Shown: positions 8,799 to 16,411 of the stretch, piece after piece
Numbering within the stretch: the stretch's first letter is position 1
Layout of the letters: each line of letters starts with the position of its first letter
DNA from: an uncultured Collinsella sp.
Lineage (GTDB): Bacteria; Actinomycetota; Coriobacteriia; Coriobacteriales; Coriobacteriaceae
Direction of reading: 5' to 3'
Length of the DNA: 64,000 nt
Assembly (NCBI GenBank): GCA_900757615.1
Contig: CAAEON010000053.1
Span: 5,558 to 69,557 of the forward strand
Program-made: the position numbers and the translations under genes
Notes under the pieces: model-generated
The model's database searches: none
What the model was told of the DNA's origin: nothing
The model's input: the letters and a program-made list of their open reading frames with translations, nothing else

Positions 8799-10517
8799 AT
8801 GAGCATGAGCAAGAACATCGCACGCCTGGCAGTAACCGCCGGCCTCACAGCAGCGTTGAGCTTCGGTGGAGTTATGGCACCGGTGAGCATGGCGTTTGCA
8901 GCTGAGGGCGCTGCGACTGCGAATGGCTCGGTGACCATCATGAACGTTAAGGGCAACACTACCGAGTTCGAGGGCTATCAGATTTTTAATGCTGACGTTG
9001 CGATAGTCAAGGGTAAGACGGTTGTGAGCAATATCACCTGGGCGAACGGTGATGTGAAGACGGCTGTCGAGAATGTCATTAAGAATAACGGTTACGGTGG
9101 CACAACCGCTCAGGATGCTGCAGACTGGATAACGTCCAATGTGACAGGGACCGATGAGACAACCCGTGTTGACTCTAATCACATTGCTTATAAGATTGCC
9201 GCTGCTGTAGACGATCTTACTGACAAGACGACAACGACCGATCGCGTTGCCTCCGGCCTTTCGCATGGCTACTGGCTTTTCGTGACTGATCCCGCCACCA
9301 TCGGGGAAGGAGAGGCTGGCACATCCCCCATCTTCACTGTCGTGGGAGACACGCCCGTTGAGGTCAACGAGAAAACTGGCATCCCCACCGTCGAGAAGAA
9401 GATCGTGAGCGATGCCGATAACAAAGAGTGCGATGCCGCCGACTCCCAAATCGGCCAGGACGTGACGTACAACCTCTACGGCACCGTCGCCGAGAACTTC
9501 GACAAGTACGACACGTATTACTATCAGTTCTCCGACCAGATCTCCAAGGGCCTGATGCTGCAGGATGGCGCCAAGGTCTACCTGTATGCGGACAAGGATG
9601 CCGCGAAGGCCGATCTCGGTCACGCGAAGACCACGGATATCACCAATTATTTCACGCCGTCGACCGCCAAGGCTGCCGCCGATGGCAGCAGGACGACGAC
9701 GTGGACCTGCGATAACCTGAAGGGCGTCGCTGGCGTTACCAAGGACTCCTGCATCGTCGTTTCCTATACTGCACGGGTTAATAATAGTGCCGTTGTTGGC
9801 TTGAATAACAACAAAGAGGGCAACCCCAACACCGTAACGCTTCACTACTCCAACAACCCTATGACTTCGACACGAGGTCAGACCGTCTCTGACACGGTCA
9901 AGGACTACACCTACGGCCTCAAGATCAACAAGGTCGACCTGGGTACCGAGAAGGCATTGAAAGATGCTAAGTTCACCATTACAACTAACGGTGACGAGAA
10001 AAGCACAGAAGTTAAATATGTCACGAAAGACGGTGCTCTGAGCGACGACATAGTCGAACTTTCGACGGGCGCCGATGGTGTCATTAAGCTTACCGGTCTC
10101 GATGCTGGCGTCTATACGGTCACGGAAACTTCTGCTCCCGATGGTTACACCAAGGTCGAACCCTTCACCTTCGAGATCAAGCCGACCATGACCGCCGATG
10201 GTCCGGATGCCGGCCTTACTGGGCTCGCTGGCACGCTTGATCCCAAGGGCCAGAACGACAAGATTATCGCCGGTCTCAACGACACAAGTGACGGAAAGGT
10301 TGGCGATAACAAGCTTGATTTCAAAGATGGCACCCTTATCAACACCGATGATGGCACCTTCAACATCACCGTCGGCGATACCAAGCAGGTTGGCCTCCCG
10401 CTGACCGGTCTCAACGGCGTGACCTTCACTTGGATCGCTGGTGGCGCGGTGCTGTGCATCGGCGTGGCTCACCTCATCCGCAGCCGTAAGCAGGCCGAGG
10501 AGTCCGAGCAGGAGTAA
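8799..10517 (+). CDS. Major (backbone) pilin, LPLTG-anchored, with isopeptide D2 and Cna-B domains
   Basis: This is a 572-residue exported protein with signal peptide MSMSKNIARLAVTAG through AFAAEG. A D2-type isopeptide domain begins near IPTVEKKIV, whose lysine is the expected cross-linking residue, and includes KYDTYYYQFSDQIS. A Cna-B domain follows at about 400-475 and ends in the E-box ETSAPDGY. The sorting signal LPLTG is at 533-537, then a hydrophobic span and the tail RSRKQAEESEQE. ATG 8799 follows GGAGGA; the frame opens at 8766 but that start lacks a site. It is the third gene of the pilus operon and the last before a strong terminator. Its domain set matches backbone pilins of actinobacterial SpaA-type pili, so I read it as the polymerised shaft subunit. 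Confidence 0.85.
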   Translation: MSMSKNIARLAVTAGLTAALSFGGVMAPVSMAFAAEGAATANGSVTIMNVKGNTTEFEGYQIFNADVAIVKGKTVVSNITWANGDVKTAVENVIKNNGYGGTTAQDAADWITSNVTGTDETTRVDSNHIAYKIAAAVDDLTDKTTTTDRVASGLSHGYWLFVTDPATIGEGEAGTSPIFTVVGDTPVEVNEKTGIPTVEKKIVSDADNKECDAADSQIGQDVTYNLYGTVAENFDKYDTYYYQFSDQISKGLMLQDGAKVYLYADKDAAKADLGHAKTTDITNYFTPSTAKAAADGSRTTTWTCDNLKGVAGVTKDSCIVVSYTARVNNSAVVGLNNNKEGNPNTVTLHYSNNPMTSTRGQTVSDTVKDYTYGLKINKVDLGTEKALKDAKFTITTNGDEKSTEVKYVTKDGALSDDIVELSTGADGVIKLTGLDAGVYTVTETSAPDGYTKVEPFTFEIKPTMTADGPDAGLTGLAGTLDPKGQNDKIIAGLNDTSDGKVGDNKLDFKDGTLINTDDGTFNITVGDTKQVGLPLTGLNGVTFTWIAGGAVLCIGVAHLIRSRKQAEESEQE

Positions 10518-10617
10518 CGCTCGCTCACCCATCCCTTTGGCAGGTGGGATGTGATGGCCATGAGACTTGCGGACACTTTTCTCGTCCATCGACGTTCTTG
10601 CTTTGCCATTCTCTTTT

Positions 10618-10654
10618 CGGGGCAGACTCCGCACTGGAGTTTGCCCCGTTTTTT
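10618..10654 (+). terminator. Rho-independent terminator of the pilin operon
   Basis: Stem CGGGGCA-ACTCC with GGAGT-TTGCCCCG is followed by six T's at 10649-10654. It lies 100 bp after the backbone pilin stop, so the sortase gene needs its own promoter. Confidence 0.85.
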
Positions 10655-10690
10655 GGACAACACAGACAGCCTCCACCGTCCGATGCGGGT

Positions 10691-10795
10691 ACGTTCGTCA
10701 TCGCGTTTCTTGACTCGTATGAGGTTCGGATTAAGGTCCGTAGGCGCACGCGCGGTGCGGACGGTAGAAGGCATTTGCGCCGCAAGCGCAAATAA
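10691..10795 (+). pseudogene. 5'-truncated copy of the small membrane/basic peptide gene
   Basis: The frame translates as TFVIAFLDSYEVRIKVRRR and continues to RRKRK and a stop, matching the C-terminal two-thirds of the intact gene at 11126. The hydrophobic N-terminus, start codon and GGAGG site are absent. The upstream sequence is unrelated, although the frame happens to stay open back to 10544. I read it as a remnant. Confidence 0.65.
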
Positions 10796-10943
10796 GAATG
10801 CCCGGGGGTCGGATCCCGGGCATTTAACAAAAACTGAAAACTAGGCCGCCCGCGCTCTCGTACACTTACGCGGGGTGCGTCGTTTCCTACAGGCATTGTA
10901 TCCCGAATCGCCCAGCCGATTCGGGACATTTTGAAAACGCAAA
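10691..10943 (+). repeat. Direct repeat unit, copy 1 (~255 bp)
   Basis: Nearly identical to 11170-11426, with about a dozen substitutions and one 3-base indel. It holds the last ~35 codons of the small basic peptide gene and two hairpins (ATGCCCGGG/CCCGGGCAT and TCCCGAATCG/CGATTCGGGA). It ends in CATTTTGAAAACGCAAA. The region between copies (10944-11125) is unique. Confidence 0.92.
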
Positions 10944-11125
10944 CACGTCAGGCAAACGCGGACAATGCGGCCAGGCTCCGCTGGGTGAGAGATCGTGTTT
11001 GTAACTATCGAACAAATGTTTGTCAAAATCGCGTTTACCAGCTGTTGGTGCATACACTCGCAGTAAAATGGCTTAGCGACGCATTCCGTGCGCGGGCGGC
11101 CGACGACTCGATCGGAGGTCTCCAA

Positions 11126-11278
11126 ATGCTGAAATTCCTTAACGCGCTCGCCGCCCTCGCGGCGGTTGGCACGTTCGTCATCGCGTTTTTTGACTCGTAT
11201 GAGGTTCGGTTTAAGGTCCGTAGGCGCACGCGCGGTGCGGACGGTAGAAGGCATTTGCGCCGCAACAAGCGCAAATAA
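11126..11278 (+). CDS. Small membrane peptide with basic tail (candidate type I toxin)
   Basis: This is a 50-residue product, MLKFLNALAALAAVGTFVI and so on, with one hydrophobic helix (about residues 3-22). It is followed by DSYEVRF and a very basic tail of about 14 arginine/lysine residues ending RRNKRK. A perfect GGAGG lies eight bases before the ATG. Its last 35 codons lie inside the duplicated 255 bp unit, and both copies keep the tail nearly unchanged. A strong hairpin follows the stop within 10 bases. One short helix plus a basic end, in tandem copies with hairpins, is the usual look of type I toxins of the TxpA/Fst kind. I cannot point to the antisense RNA, so this function is inference. 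An alternative is an uncharacterised small membrane regulator of the pilus locus. Confidence 0.6.
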   Translation: MLKFLNALAALAAVGTFVIAFFDSYEVRFKVRRRTRGADGRRHLRRNKRK

Positions 11279-11426
11279 GAATGCCCGGGGGTAGGATCCC
11301 GGGCATTTAACAAAACCAGAAAACTAGGCCGCCCGCGCTTTCGAACACTTACGCGGGATGCGTCGTTTCCTGTAGCTATTGTATCCCGAATCGCTTCGCC
11401 GATTCGGGACATTTTGAAAACGCAAA
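11170..11426 (+). repeat. Direct repeat unit, copy 2 (~255 bp)
   Basis: Partner of 10691-10943. Both hairpins are kept: ATGCCCGGG/CCCGGGCAT just after the small ORF stop, and TCCCGAATCG with CGATTCGGGA near the end. The second hairpin differs between copies only in its loop. The unit ends 20 bp before the inverted repeats of the next promoter. Confidence 0.92.
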
Positions 11427-11445
11427 TGCGGGCCTACGCACGAAA

Positions 11446-11496
11446 GGAATTTCATTAATTCCGAAAATTATGTATAATTCCAATATAAACTGGAAT
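11446..11496 (+). promoter_or_regulatory. Promoter with two GGAAT inverted repeats (autoregulation site of the AbiE-like pair)
   Basis: A -10 box TATAAT is at 11473-11478 with a weak -35 (TTTCAT, 11450-11455). It is flanked by two perfect 6 bp inverted repeats: GGAATT-5-AATTCC (11446-11462) and ATTCCA-8-TGGAAT (11477-11496). The wHTH protein encoded just downstream is the obvious candidate to bind them. Confidence 0.65.
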
Positions 11497-11508
11497 CAAA
11501 CGAAAACG

Positions 11509-12477
11509 ATGGAAATGAACGAAGCGCTAATCTACTTACAAGAAGCACTAGGCCTCTCTGCCAAGACCAAAAATTGGCCTGGATCCGCACGCTTGCCGCT
11601 GCATCTGCGGGCGATTGAGGTCCGCGCTGTTGACGCAAACGGTTTTTCGTTTTTGCTTGCAAGTTTGCCTACTGGCGTCGGGCTTCCCGAGGCTAAGAGG
11701 GTCTATAGTCAGCTAGCCTTGCGCGCGGAGACTCCTGTTGTCGTTTCATTTCCTGATGCCGATGCACGTCAGCGCAAAGCATTGGTCGCACAAGGGATTC
11801 CCTTTGTCTGCCCAGGTAGACAGGCTTTTCTTCCATTTATGGGTACAGCCTGCACGGAGAGGGGCGGTGCCCGGTTTCGCAATCACGCGACCAAGATGTC
11901 ACCCAACGCACAGGCTGCTGCAATCTGGGGAGCAGCCCAGGAGCCATATCGTCCCTATGACCTTTGTCGTGCGCTTGGGATCTCGGCAAGCCGCGCGAGT
12001 GAGGCCATAACCGAGCTTGTTGACAGGGGGCTCGCGAGGCGCGAGCGTCGCGAGCGACGTGTCGTCGTGTTCCCTGTTGCCGTTGACCTTCTGCTCAGCG
12101 AACACATGGCAGGGCTCTCCTCGCCTGTCTCGAAGGTCTTTTTTGCAAGGAAGACGCCGCAGATCGACTATCTTGTTGACGCCGGGGAGACGGCGCTCGC
12201 TGCGCGTTCGATGCTCGCTGCGCCGGGCATGGAACAAAAGGCCGTCTTAAGAAGTGCATGGCGTCAACTGAGCGACCTCGAAGTCGCAGACGGGGAGTTG
12301 CCGGATAACGAGACGGCGATGATCCAAGTGTGGCGCTATGCGCCCGTGTTTGCCGACTCCTCCCGTGTCGATGACATTTCGCTTGCGCTATCTTTGGCGG
12401 CAATCGACGATGAGCGAATTCAGCTCGAAGTCGATCGCATGTTTGGAAAGGAATATCCATGGCAAGAAGCGCTGTAG
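11509..12477 (+). CDS. AbiEi-like antitoxin / winged-helix transcriptional regulator
   Basis: About 322 residues. The middle (about 125-190, SPNAQAAAIWGA to RRERRERRVVVFP) is a MarR-like winged helix: DLCRALGISASRASEAITEL is the helix-turn-helix and the arginine-rich part is the wing. The C-terminal part has AGETALAARSMLAAPG, like the sGETAL segment of AbiEi-type antitoxins. The frame opens at 11470, but the -10 box lies at 11473-11478, so translation must begin later; ATG 11509 (or 11515) is the first usable start. It overlaps the next gene by 19 bp. In AbiE systems the first protein represses its own promoter through inverted repeats and neutralises the nucleotidyltransferase. Assignment depends on the partner and architecture rather than on strong identity. 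Confidence 0.6.
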   Translation: MEMNEALIYLQEALGLSAKTKNWPGSARLPLHLRAIEVRAVDANGFSFLLASLPTGVGLPEAKRVYSQLALRAETPVVVSFPDADARQRKALVAQGIPFVCPGRQAFLPFMGTACTERGGARFRNHATKMSPNAQAAAIWGAAQEPYRPYDLCRALGISASRASEAITELVDRGLARRERRERRVVVFPVAVDLLLSEHMAGLSSPVSKVFFARKTPQIDYLVDAGETALAARSMLAAPGMEQKAVLRSAWRQLSDLEVADGELPDNETAMIQVWRYAPVFADSSRVDDISLALSLAAIDDERIQLEVDRMFGKEYPWQEAL

Positions 12478-13232
12478 AAGGTCTCCAAGAATTTCAGCAG
12501 CATATGCAAGAAGCTGCAGGATCGTATGCTCTTATCGGCGGCACGGCATGCGACATTCTGCTCGCGGAGGCGGGACTCCCGTTTAGGGCGACTCACGATT
12601 TTGATGTGGTAATTGTCGCCGATGACCGGTTGCCTCAGACGGCAGAAGCTATATGGACTTTGGTGCGTGATGGCGGTTACCGCTGCGGCTGGGGCGAAGG
12701 TAAAGGCTCATGTTTTTATCGGTTTACAGAGCCAAAGAGGCCGGGTTACCCCCATATGATCGAGCTCTTCGCGAAGTGCCCCGACTTTCTAAAGGGTCGT
12801 GAGGGGATTGATGTGGCGCCAATTCACGTTGATGAAAACATAAGCAGTCTTTCGGCAATTTTGTTGGACGATGCTTACTACAGCTTGTTCCTTCAGGGAA
12901 TTCGGACCGTAGGCGGCGTTTCGGTCCTGGGCACGGAATACATTGTCCCGTTCAAAGCGAAGGCGTATCTCGACCTAAAAGCTAGAAGGGAAGCGGGGGA
13001 GAACGTTGATTCGAGGAAGGTAAAAAAGCATAAACGCGATGCGCTGAGGCTTGCTCAGCTGCTTGGCGAGTCGGAAGGTGTCGACCTGCGCGGAGAACTG
13101 AAGGACGATATGCTTGCGTTTGTTAAAGATTGTGAGGTGGGCGACGTCAATCTGAAACAGATCGGGGTTGCGGGCGTAACGATGGCGCAGTTGCTCGAGA
13201 CGATGAAAGCAATATATGGCTTGATTAGTTGA
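12459..13232 (+). CDS. AbiEii-like nucleotidyltransferase toxin
   Basis: This is a 257-residue protein. YALIGGTACDILL (about 23-35) followed by RATHDFDVVIV (about 43-53) is the nucleotidyltransferase signature, GG plus a DxD pair. MIELFAK around residue 100 can supply the third acidic residue. The C-terminal half is helical, with a basic patch (KVKKHKRDALRLAQLL) as in the AbiEii/AbiGii/MenA group. These enzymes modify tRNA or other nucleic acids when not held by their antitoxin and can abort phage growth. ATG 12459 follows GGAAAGGA and lies 19 bp inside the upstream gene. The pair sits between the pilins and the sortase, an unusual place. What it acts on is unknown. Confidence 0.68.
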   Translation: MARSAVEGLQEFQQHMQEAAGSYALIGGTACDILLAEAGLPFRATHDFDVVIVADDRLPQTAEAIWTLVRDGGYRCGWGEGKGSCFYRFTEPKRPGYPHMIELFAKCPDFLKGREGIDVAPIHVDENISSLSAILLDDAYYSLFLQGIRTVGGVSVLGTEYIVPFKAKAYLDLKARREAGENVDSRKVKKHKRDALRLAQLLGESEGVDLRGELKDDMLAFVKDCEVGDVNLKQIGVAGVTMAQLLETMKAIYGLIS

Positions 13233-13343
13233 GTGGGGTAACGTGGCCCGGACGGTGCAGTCTAGCGGCGTTGTCCAGCGCGGAAGCTTGCTAATCGGCT
13301 ATTATTTGTTTAGACAACCTGAGTTGTAGAGGAGTGACCGGCG

Positions 13344-14282
13344 ATGGTGCAGGGCGCCAAACATATGAAGAGCAATAACGCCGCGGCCAACGGTGGCTCA
13401 AGCCCTCAACCCAAACCTCAACCAATGCCCAAGCGCCGTCGAAAGCGACTGCCGCGCTGGGCCGATCGGCTCATCACTATCGTCATCATCCTTATTGGCG
13501 TGGGCCTTATGACCTGGCCGTGGATCTTGGACCGGCTCGAAGCCTCGGGCGTGTTCAACCAGATTAGCACCGTGTCCAGCACTGTGGACGCGCTGTCTGC
13601 CGAGGAGCGCGAGCGCATCCTGCTGCAGGCGCGCTCCTATAACGAGCAGCTTGCCGGCGAGGCCACCGAGCTTCCCGCCGACCAGATCGAGCCCTACGCT
13701 CAGCAGCTCATCTTTGATCGCGACCCCATGATGAGCTGGGTCGAGATCCCCTCCATCGACGTGAGCATGCCCATCTACCACGGCACGAGCGAAGAAGTCC
13801 TTATGGCGGGCGTCGGCCACCTGGAGGGCACGAGCCTGCCGGTGGGCGGGACCTCGACGCATTGCGTGCTCACTGCGCACTCGGGCATGCGCAACCTGAG
13901 CATGTTCGACGACATCCACTCGCTGGAGCCCGGCGACCTGGTGCTGCTGCACACCATGAACAAGACGCTCGCCTATAAGATGGTGGACTCCGAGGTCGTG
14001 CTGCCCGAGGAGATGGAGTCGCTGACTATCGAGCCCGGCGCCGACAAAGTGACGCTCGTTACCTGCACGCCCTACGGCGTGAACGACCATCGCCTGCTGG
14101 TGCATTGCGTGCGCACCAAGTACAGCAAGAAGGACGTCGACAAGCAAAAGTCGCTGGCCGGCCGCCACTGGGGCAAGCGCGAGTTTGCCGTGCTCATTGT
14201 GGTCGTAGCCATTGTGCTGTTGCTGCTGGACATCGTGATTCACGCGGTCCGCAAACGCCGCAAGGCCAAGGCCTCGGCATAG
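13344..14282 (+). CDS. srtC: Class C (pilin-polymerising) sortase
   Basis: This is a 312-residue membrane enzyme. A basic N-terminus is followed by a helix at about 42-62, the extracellular sortase domain, and a second helix at about 278-302 with a basic cytosolic tail, as in class C sortases. The catalytic residues are H179 (TAHSG), C241 (TCTPYG) and R250 (HRLLV). RDPMMSWVEIP precedes the domain where class C enzymes have their DP-containing lid. It joins pilin threonines to pilin lysines and would polymerise the three subunits at 3617, 7026 and 8799. ATG 13344 follows GAGGAG. It is separated from the pilins by 2.8 kb with a terminator, so it is probably transcribed separately. Confidence 0.9.
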   Translation: MVQGAKHMKSNNAAANGGSSPQPKPQPMPKRRRKRLPRWADRLITIVIILIGVGLMTWPWILDRLEASGVFNQISTVSSTVDALSAEERERILLQARSYNEQLAGEATELPADQIEPYAQQLIFDRDPMMSWVEIPSIDVSMPIYHGTSEEVLMAGVGHLEGTSLPVGGTSTHCVLTAHSGMRNLSMFDDIHSLEPGDLVLLHTMNKTLAYKMVDSEVVLPEEMESLTIEPGADKVTLVTCTPYGVNDHRLLVHCVRTKYSKKDVDKQKSLAGRHWGKREFAVLIVVVAIVLLLLDIVIHAVRKRRKAKASA

Positions 14283-14298
14283 GACATCGTTCAGAACT

Positions 14299-14327
14299 AC
14301 CACAAAGGGGACAGACGCCTTTGTGGT
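14299..14327. repeat. ACCACAAAGG palindrome, copy 4
   Basis: Perfect arms ACCACAAAGG and CCTTTGTGGT enclose GGACAGACG. It is 16 bp after the sortase stop and 15 bp before the second palindrome family. Confidence 0.82.
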
Positions 14328-14342
14328 GGTCGGGACTTCCAA

Positions 14343-14403
14343 ACCATCACAACATTCGATGAAAATCTCGATTTTGACGAAAAGCGCCGAATGTTGTGAT
14401 GGT
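14343..14403. repeat. ACCATCACAACATTCG palindrome, copy 2
   Basis: Perfect 16 bp arms at 14343-14358 and 14388-14403. The interior hairpin GAAAATC/GATTTT differs from copy 1 but still pairs. The remaining 180 bases before gatC show no gene. Confidence 0.85.
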
Positions 14404-14585
14404 TTTCGTTGTGGTCGAGACGGTTTTCGCTACGGACGGTACGGTTTCGCTGCAGAACCGCCGGCCCGCCGCCTGCCAACCGCCGCCCTCGTTACGTTTT
14501 CGCTGCATTTAGGTAAAGCGCCTGCTCCAAGCGGCGTTGCCTTGTATACTAGAGCGGTTTATCTGTTATGCGGAAGGGAGCGCCT

Positions 14586-14897
14586 ATGGCACTCAGCGAG
14601 AAAGACGTGCGCGGCATCGCCGAGTACGCAAAGATCGCACTGACCGATGACGAGCTCACCCAGATGACGTCCTACATGAACGACGCCGTCCAGATGCTCG
14701 AGCCCGTCCTGCAATATGACTTGCCCGACGTGGAGCCCACGTTCCATCCTATCGGAAGCCTGTCCAACGTGATGGGCGATGACCTGCGCGAGCCCGAGCG
14801 CGACCTGCCGCTCGACGTCGCGCTCGAAAACGCCGGCAGCGCGCGCGACCGCTACTTCCGCGTGCCGTCCATTTTGGGAGAGGGGGAGAGCGAGTAA
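14586..14897 (+). CDS. gatC: Asp/Glu-tRNA amidotransferase subunit C
   Basis: A 103-residue protein, the normal size for GatC. It begins MALSEKDVRGIAEYAKIALT, the typical helical start, and has the conserved middle PVLQYDLPDVEPTFHP and the end RDRYFRVPSILGEGE. GatC stabilises the GatA-GatB complex that turns misacylated Glu-tRNA(Gln) or Asp-tRNA(Asn) into the correct amide form. ATG 14586 follows GGAAGGGAG; the frame's earlier ATG at 14568 overlaps that site. It overlaps gatA through TAATG, so the three genes form a tightly coupled operon. Confidence 0.93.
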   Translation: MALSEKDVRGIAEYAKIALTDDELTQMTSYMNDAVQMLEPVLQYDLPDVEPTFHPIGSLSNVMGDDLREPERDLPLDVALENAGSARDRYFRVPSILGEGESE

Positions 14898-16411
14898 TGG
14901 CGCTAAGCTTCGATTCCCTTACCGCCGCCCAGATCGCCGCGGGCGTTGCCGCTGGCGACTTTACCGCTACCGAGGTGGCCCAGGCCTCCCTTGCCGCCAT
15001 CGAGGCGCGTGAGGGCGGGGTCCAGGCATTCCTGCAGGTGGCGCCCGAGCTCGCGCTCGAGGCCGCCGCGCGCGTGGATGCCGACCGTGCCGCAGGCAAG
15101 CCGCTGCCTCCGCTCGCGGGCGTGCCGCTGGCCATCAAGGACAACATGAACCTCGTGGGCACGCGCACCACCTGCGCTTCCCGCATCCTCGAGAACTACC
15201 AGAGCGTCTACACCGCTACCTGCGTCCAGCGCATGCTCGATGCCGGCTGCCTGCCTATGGGCAAGGCCAACATGGACGAGTTTGCCTTTGGCAGCTCCAC
15301 CGAGAGCTCGGCGTTCCATCGCACCAACAACCCTTGGGATACCGAGCGAGTGCCCGGCGGCTCCTCGGGCGGCTCCGCTGCCGCCGTCGCCGCGGGCGAG
15401 GTCGCGCTCTCGCTGGGCTCGGACACCGGCGGCTCCATTCGCCAGCCGGCGTCGCTGTGCGGTGTGGTGGGCTTTAAGCCCACGTATGGCGCCGTGAGCC
15501 GTTACGGCGTGGTTGCCTTTGGCTCGTCGCTCGACCAGGTGGGCCCCTTTGGCCGCACGGTCGAGGATGTCGCGCTGGCCATGAACGCGCTTACCGGCGC
15601 GGGACACGATCCGTACGACTGCACCAGCCAGGATTGCGCCGTCGACTTTACCGAGCATCTCAACGACAGCATCGAGGGCAAACGCGTGGGCATCATCCCC
15701 GCGTTTATGGATGCCGAGGGCCTGACGCCCGAGGTCAAGGCCGCTGTTCAGCGCGCCGCCCAGGAGCTGCAGAACCAGGGCGCCGAGCTGGTCGAGGTTG
15801 ACCTGCCGCACCTGGACGCCGCCATCGCCGCCTACTACGTCATCGGCCCGGCCGAGGCGTTCTCCAACCTGGCCCGTTTTGACGGCATCCGCTACGGCTA
15901 TCAGGAGGAGGGCTGCGCCAACCTGTCCGACCAGAGCTCGCTCTCGCGCGCCCACGGCTTTGGCGCCGAGGCCAAGCGCCGTCAGATGCTCGGCGCCTAC
16001 CTTCTGAGCTCGGGCGTGTACGACAAGTACTACTACGCTGCGCAAAAGGCCCGCACGCTCATCACGCAGGACTACGACGCCGCGTATGCCAAGGTGGACA
16101 CCATCCTCATGCCCGCCTCGCCGCGCACGGCCTTTAAGTTTGGCGAGATCAGCGACCCCACGCAGATGTACCTCTCCGACCTGTACACCATTTCGCTCAA
16201 CATTTGCGGCAACGGTGGCATCTCGGTGCCGCTGGGCCTGGGCGAGGATACTCAGCTGCCCGTTTCTGCCCAGCTGGTGGGTCCGGCCTTTAAGGACCGT
16301 CAGCTGCTCACGTTTGCCCGCGCCTTGGAGCGCGGCTTTGCCGATGCCGCCACGGGTGCGCCCGCGCTTGCCGTCGCGCCCGATTTTGCCGGGAAGGGGG
16401 GCGAGCTGTAA
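14897..16411 (+). CDS. gatA: Asp/Glu-tRNA amidotransferase subunit A (glutaminase/amidase)
   Basis: A 504-residue amidase-signature enzyme. The catalytic Ser-cisSer-Lys set is visible: K81 in GVPLAIKDN, S156 in GGSSGGS and S180 in DTGGS. GatA hydrolyses glutamine and passes ammonia through a tunnel to GatB. Length agrees with the family (about 485-500). It starts on the overlapping TAATG of gatC and ends on the overlapping TAATG of gatB, so subunit ratios are probably kept by translational coupling. Confidence 0.96.
   Translation: MALSFDSLTAAQIAAGVAAGDFTATEVAQASLAAIEAREGGVQAFLQVAPELALEAAARVDADRAAGKPLPPLAGVPLAIKDNMNLVGTRTTCASRILENYQSVYTATCVQRMLDAGCLPMGKANMDEFAFGSSTESSAFHRTNNPWDTERVPGGSSGGSAAAVAAGEVALSLGSDTGGSIRQPASLCGVVGFKPTYGAVSRYGVVAFGSSLDQVGPFGRTVEDVALAMNALTGAGHDPYDCTSQDCAVDFTEHLNDSIEGKRVGIIPAFMDAEGLTPEVKAAVQRAAQELQNQGAELVEVDLPHLDAAIAAYYVIGPAEAFSNLARFDGIRYGYQEEGCANLSDQSSLSRAHGFGAEAKRRQMLGAYLLSSGVYDKYYYAAQKARTLITQDYDAAYAKVDTILMPASPRTAFKFGEISDPTQMYLSDLYTISLNICGNGGISVPLGLGEDTQLPVSAQLVGPAFKDRQLLTFARALERGFADAATGAPALAVAPDFAGKGGEL

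Noticed and set aside
8736..10676. 646-residue minus-strand open frame
   Set aside because: It is opposite the backbone pilin, which has signal peptide, sorting signal and a ribosome site.
11035..11412. Minus-strand ORF across the duplicated unit (RKRGRP)
   Set aside because: It is open in both copies but has no good ribosome site, and the plus-strand small gene with GGAGG explains the conservation better.
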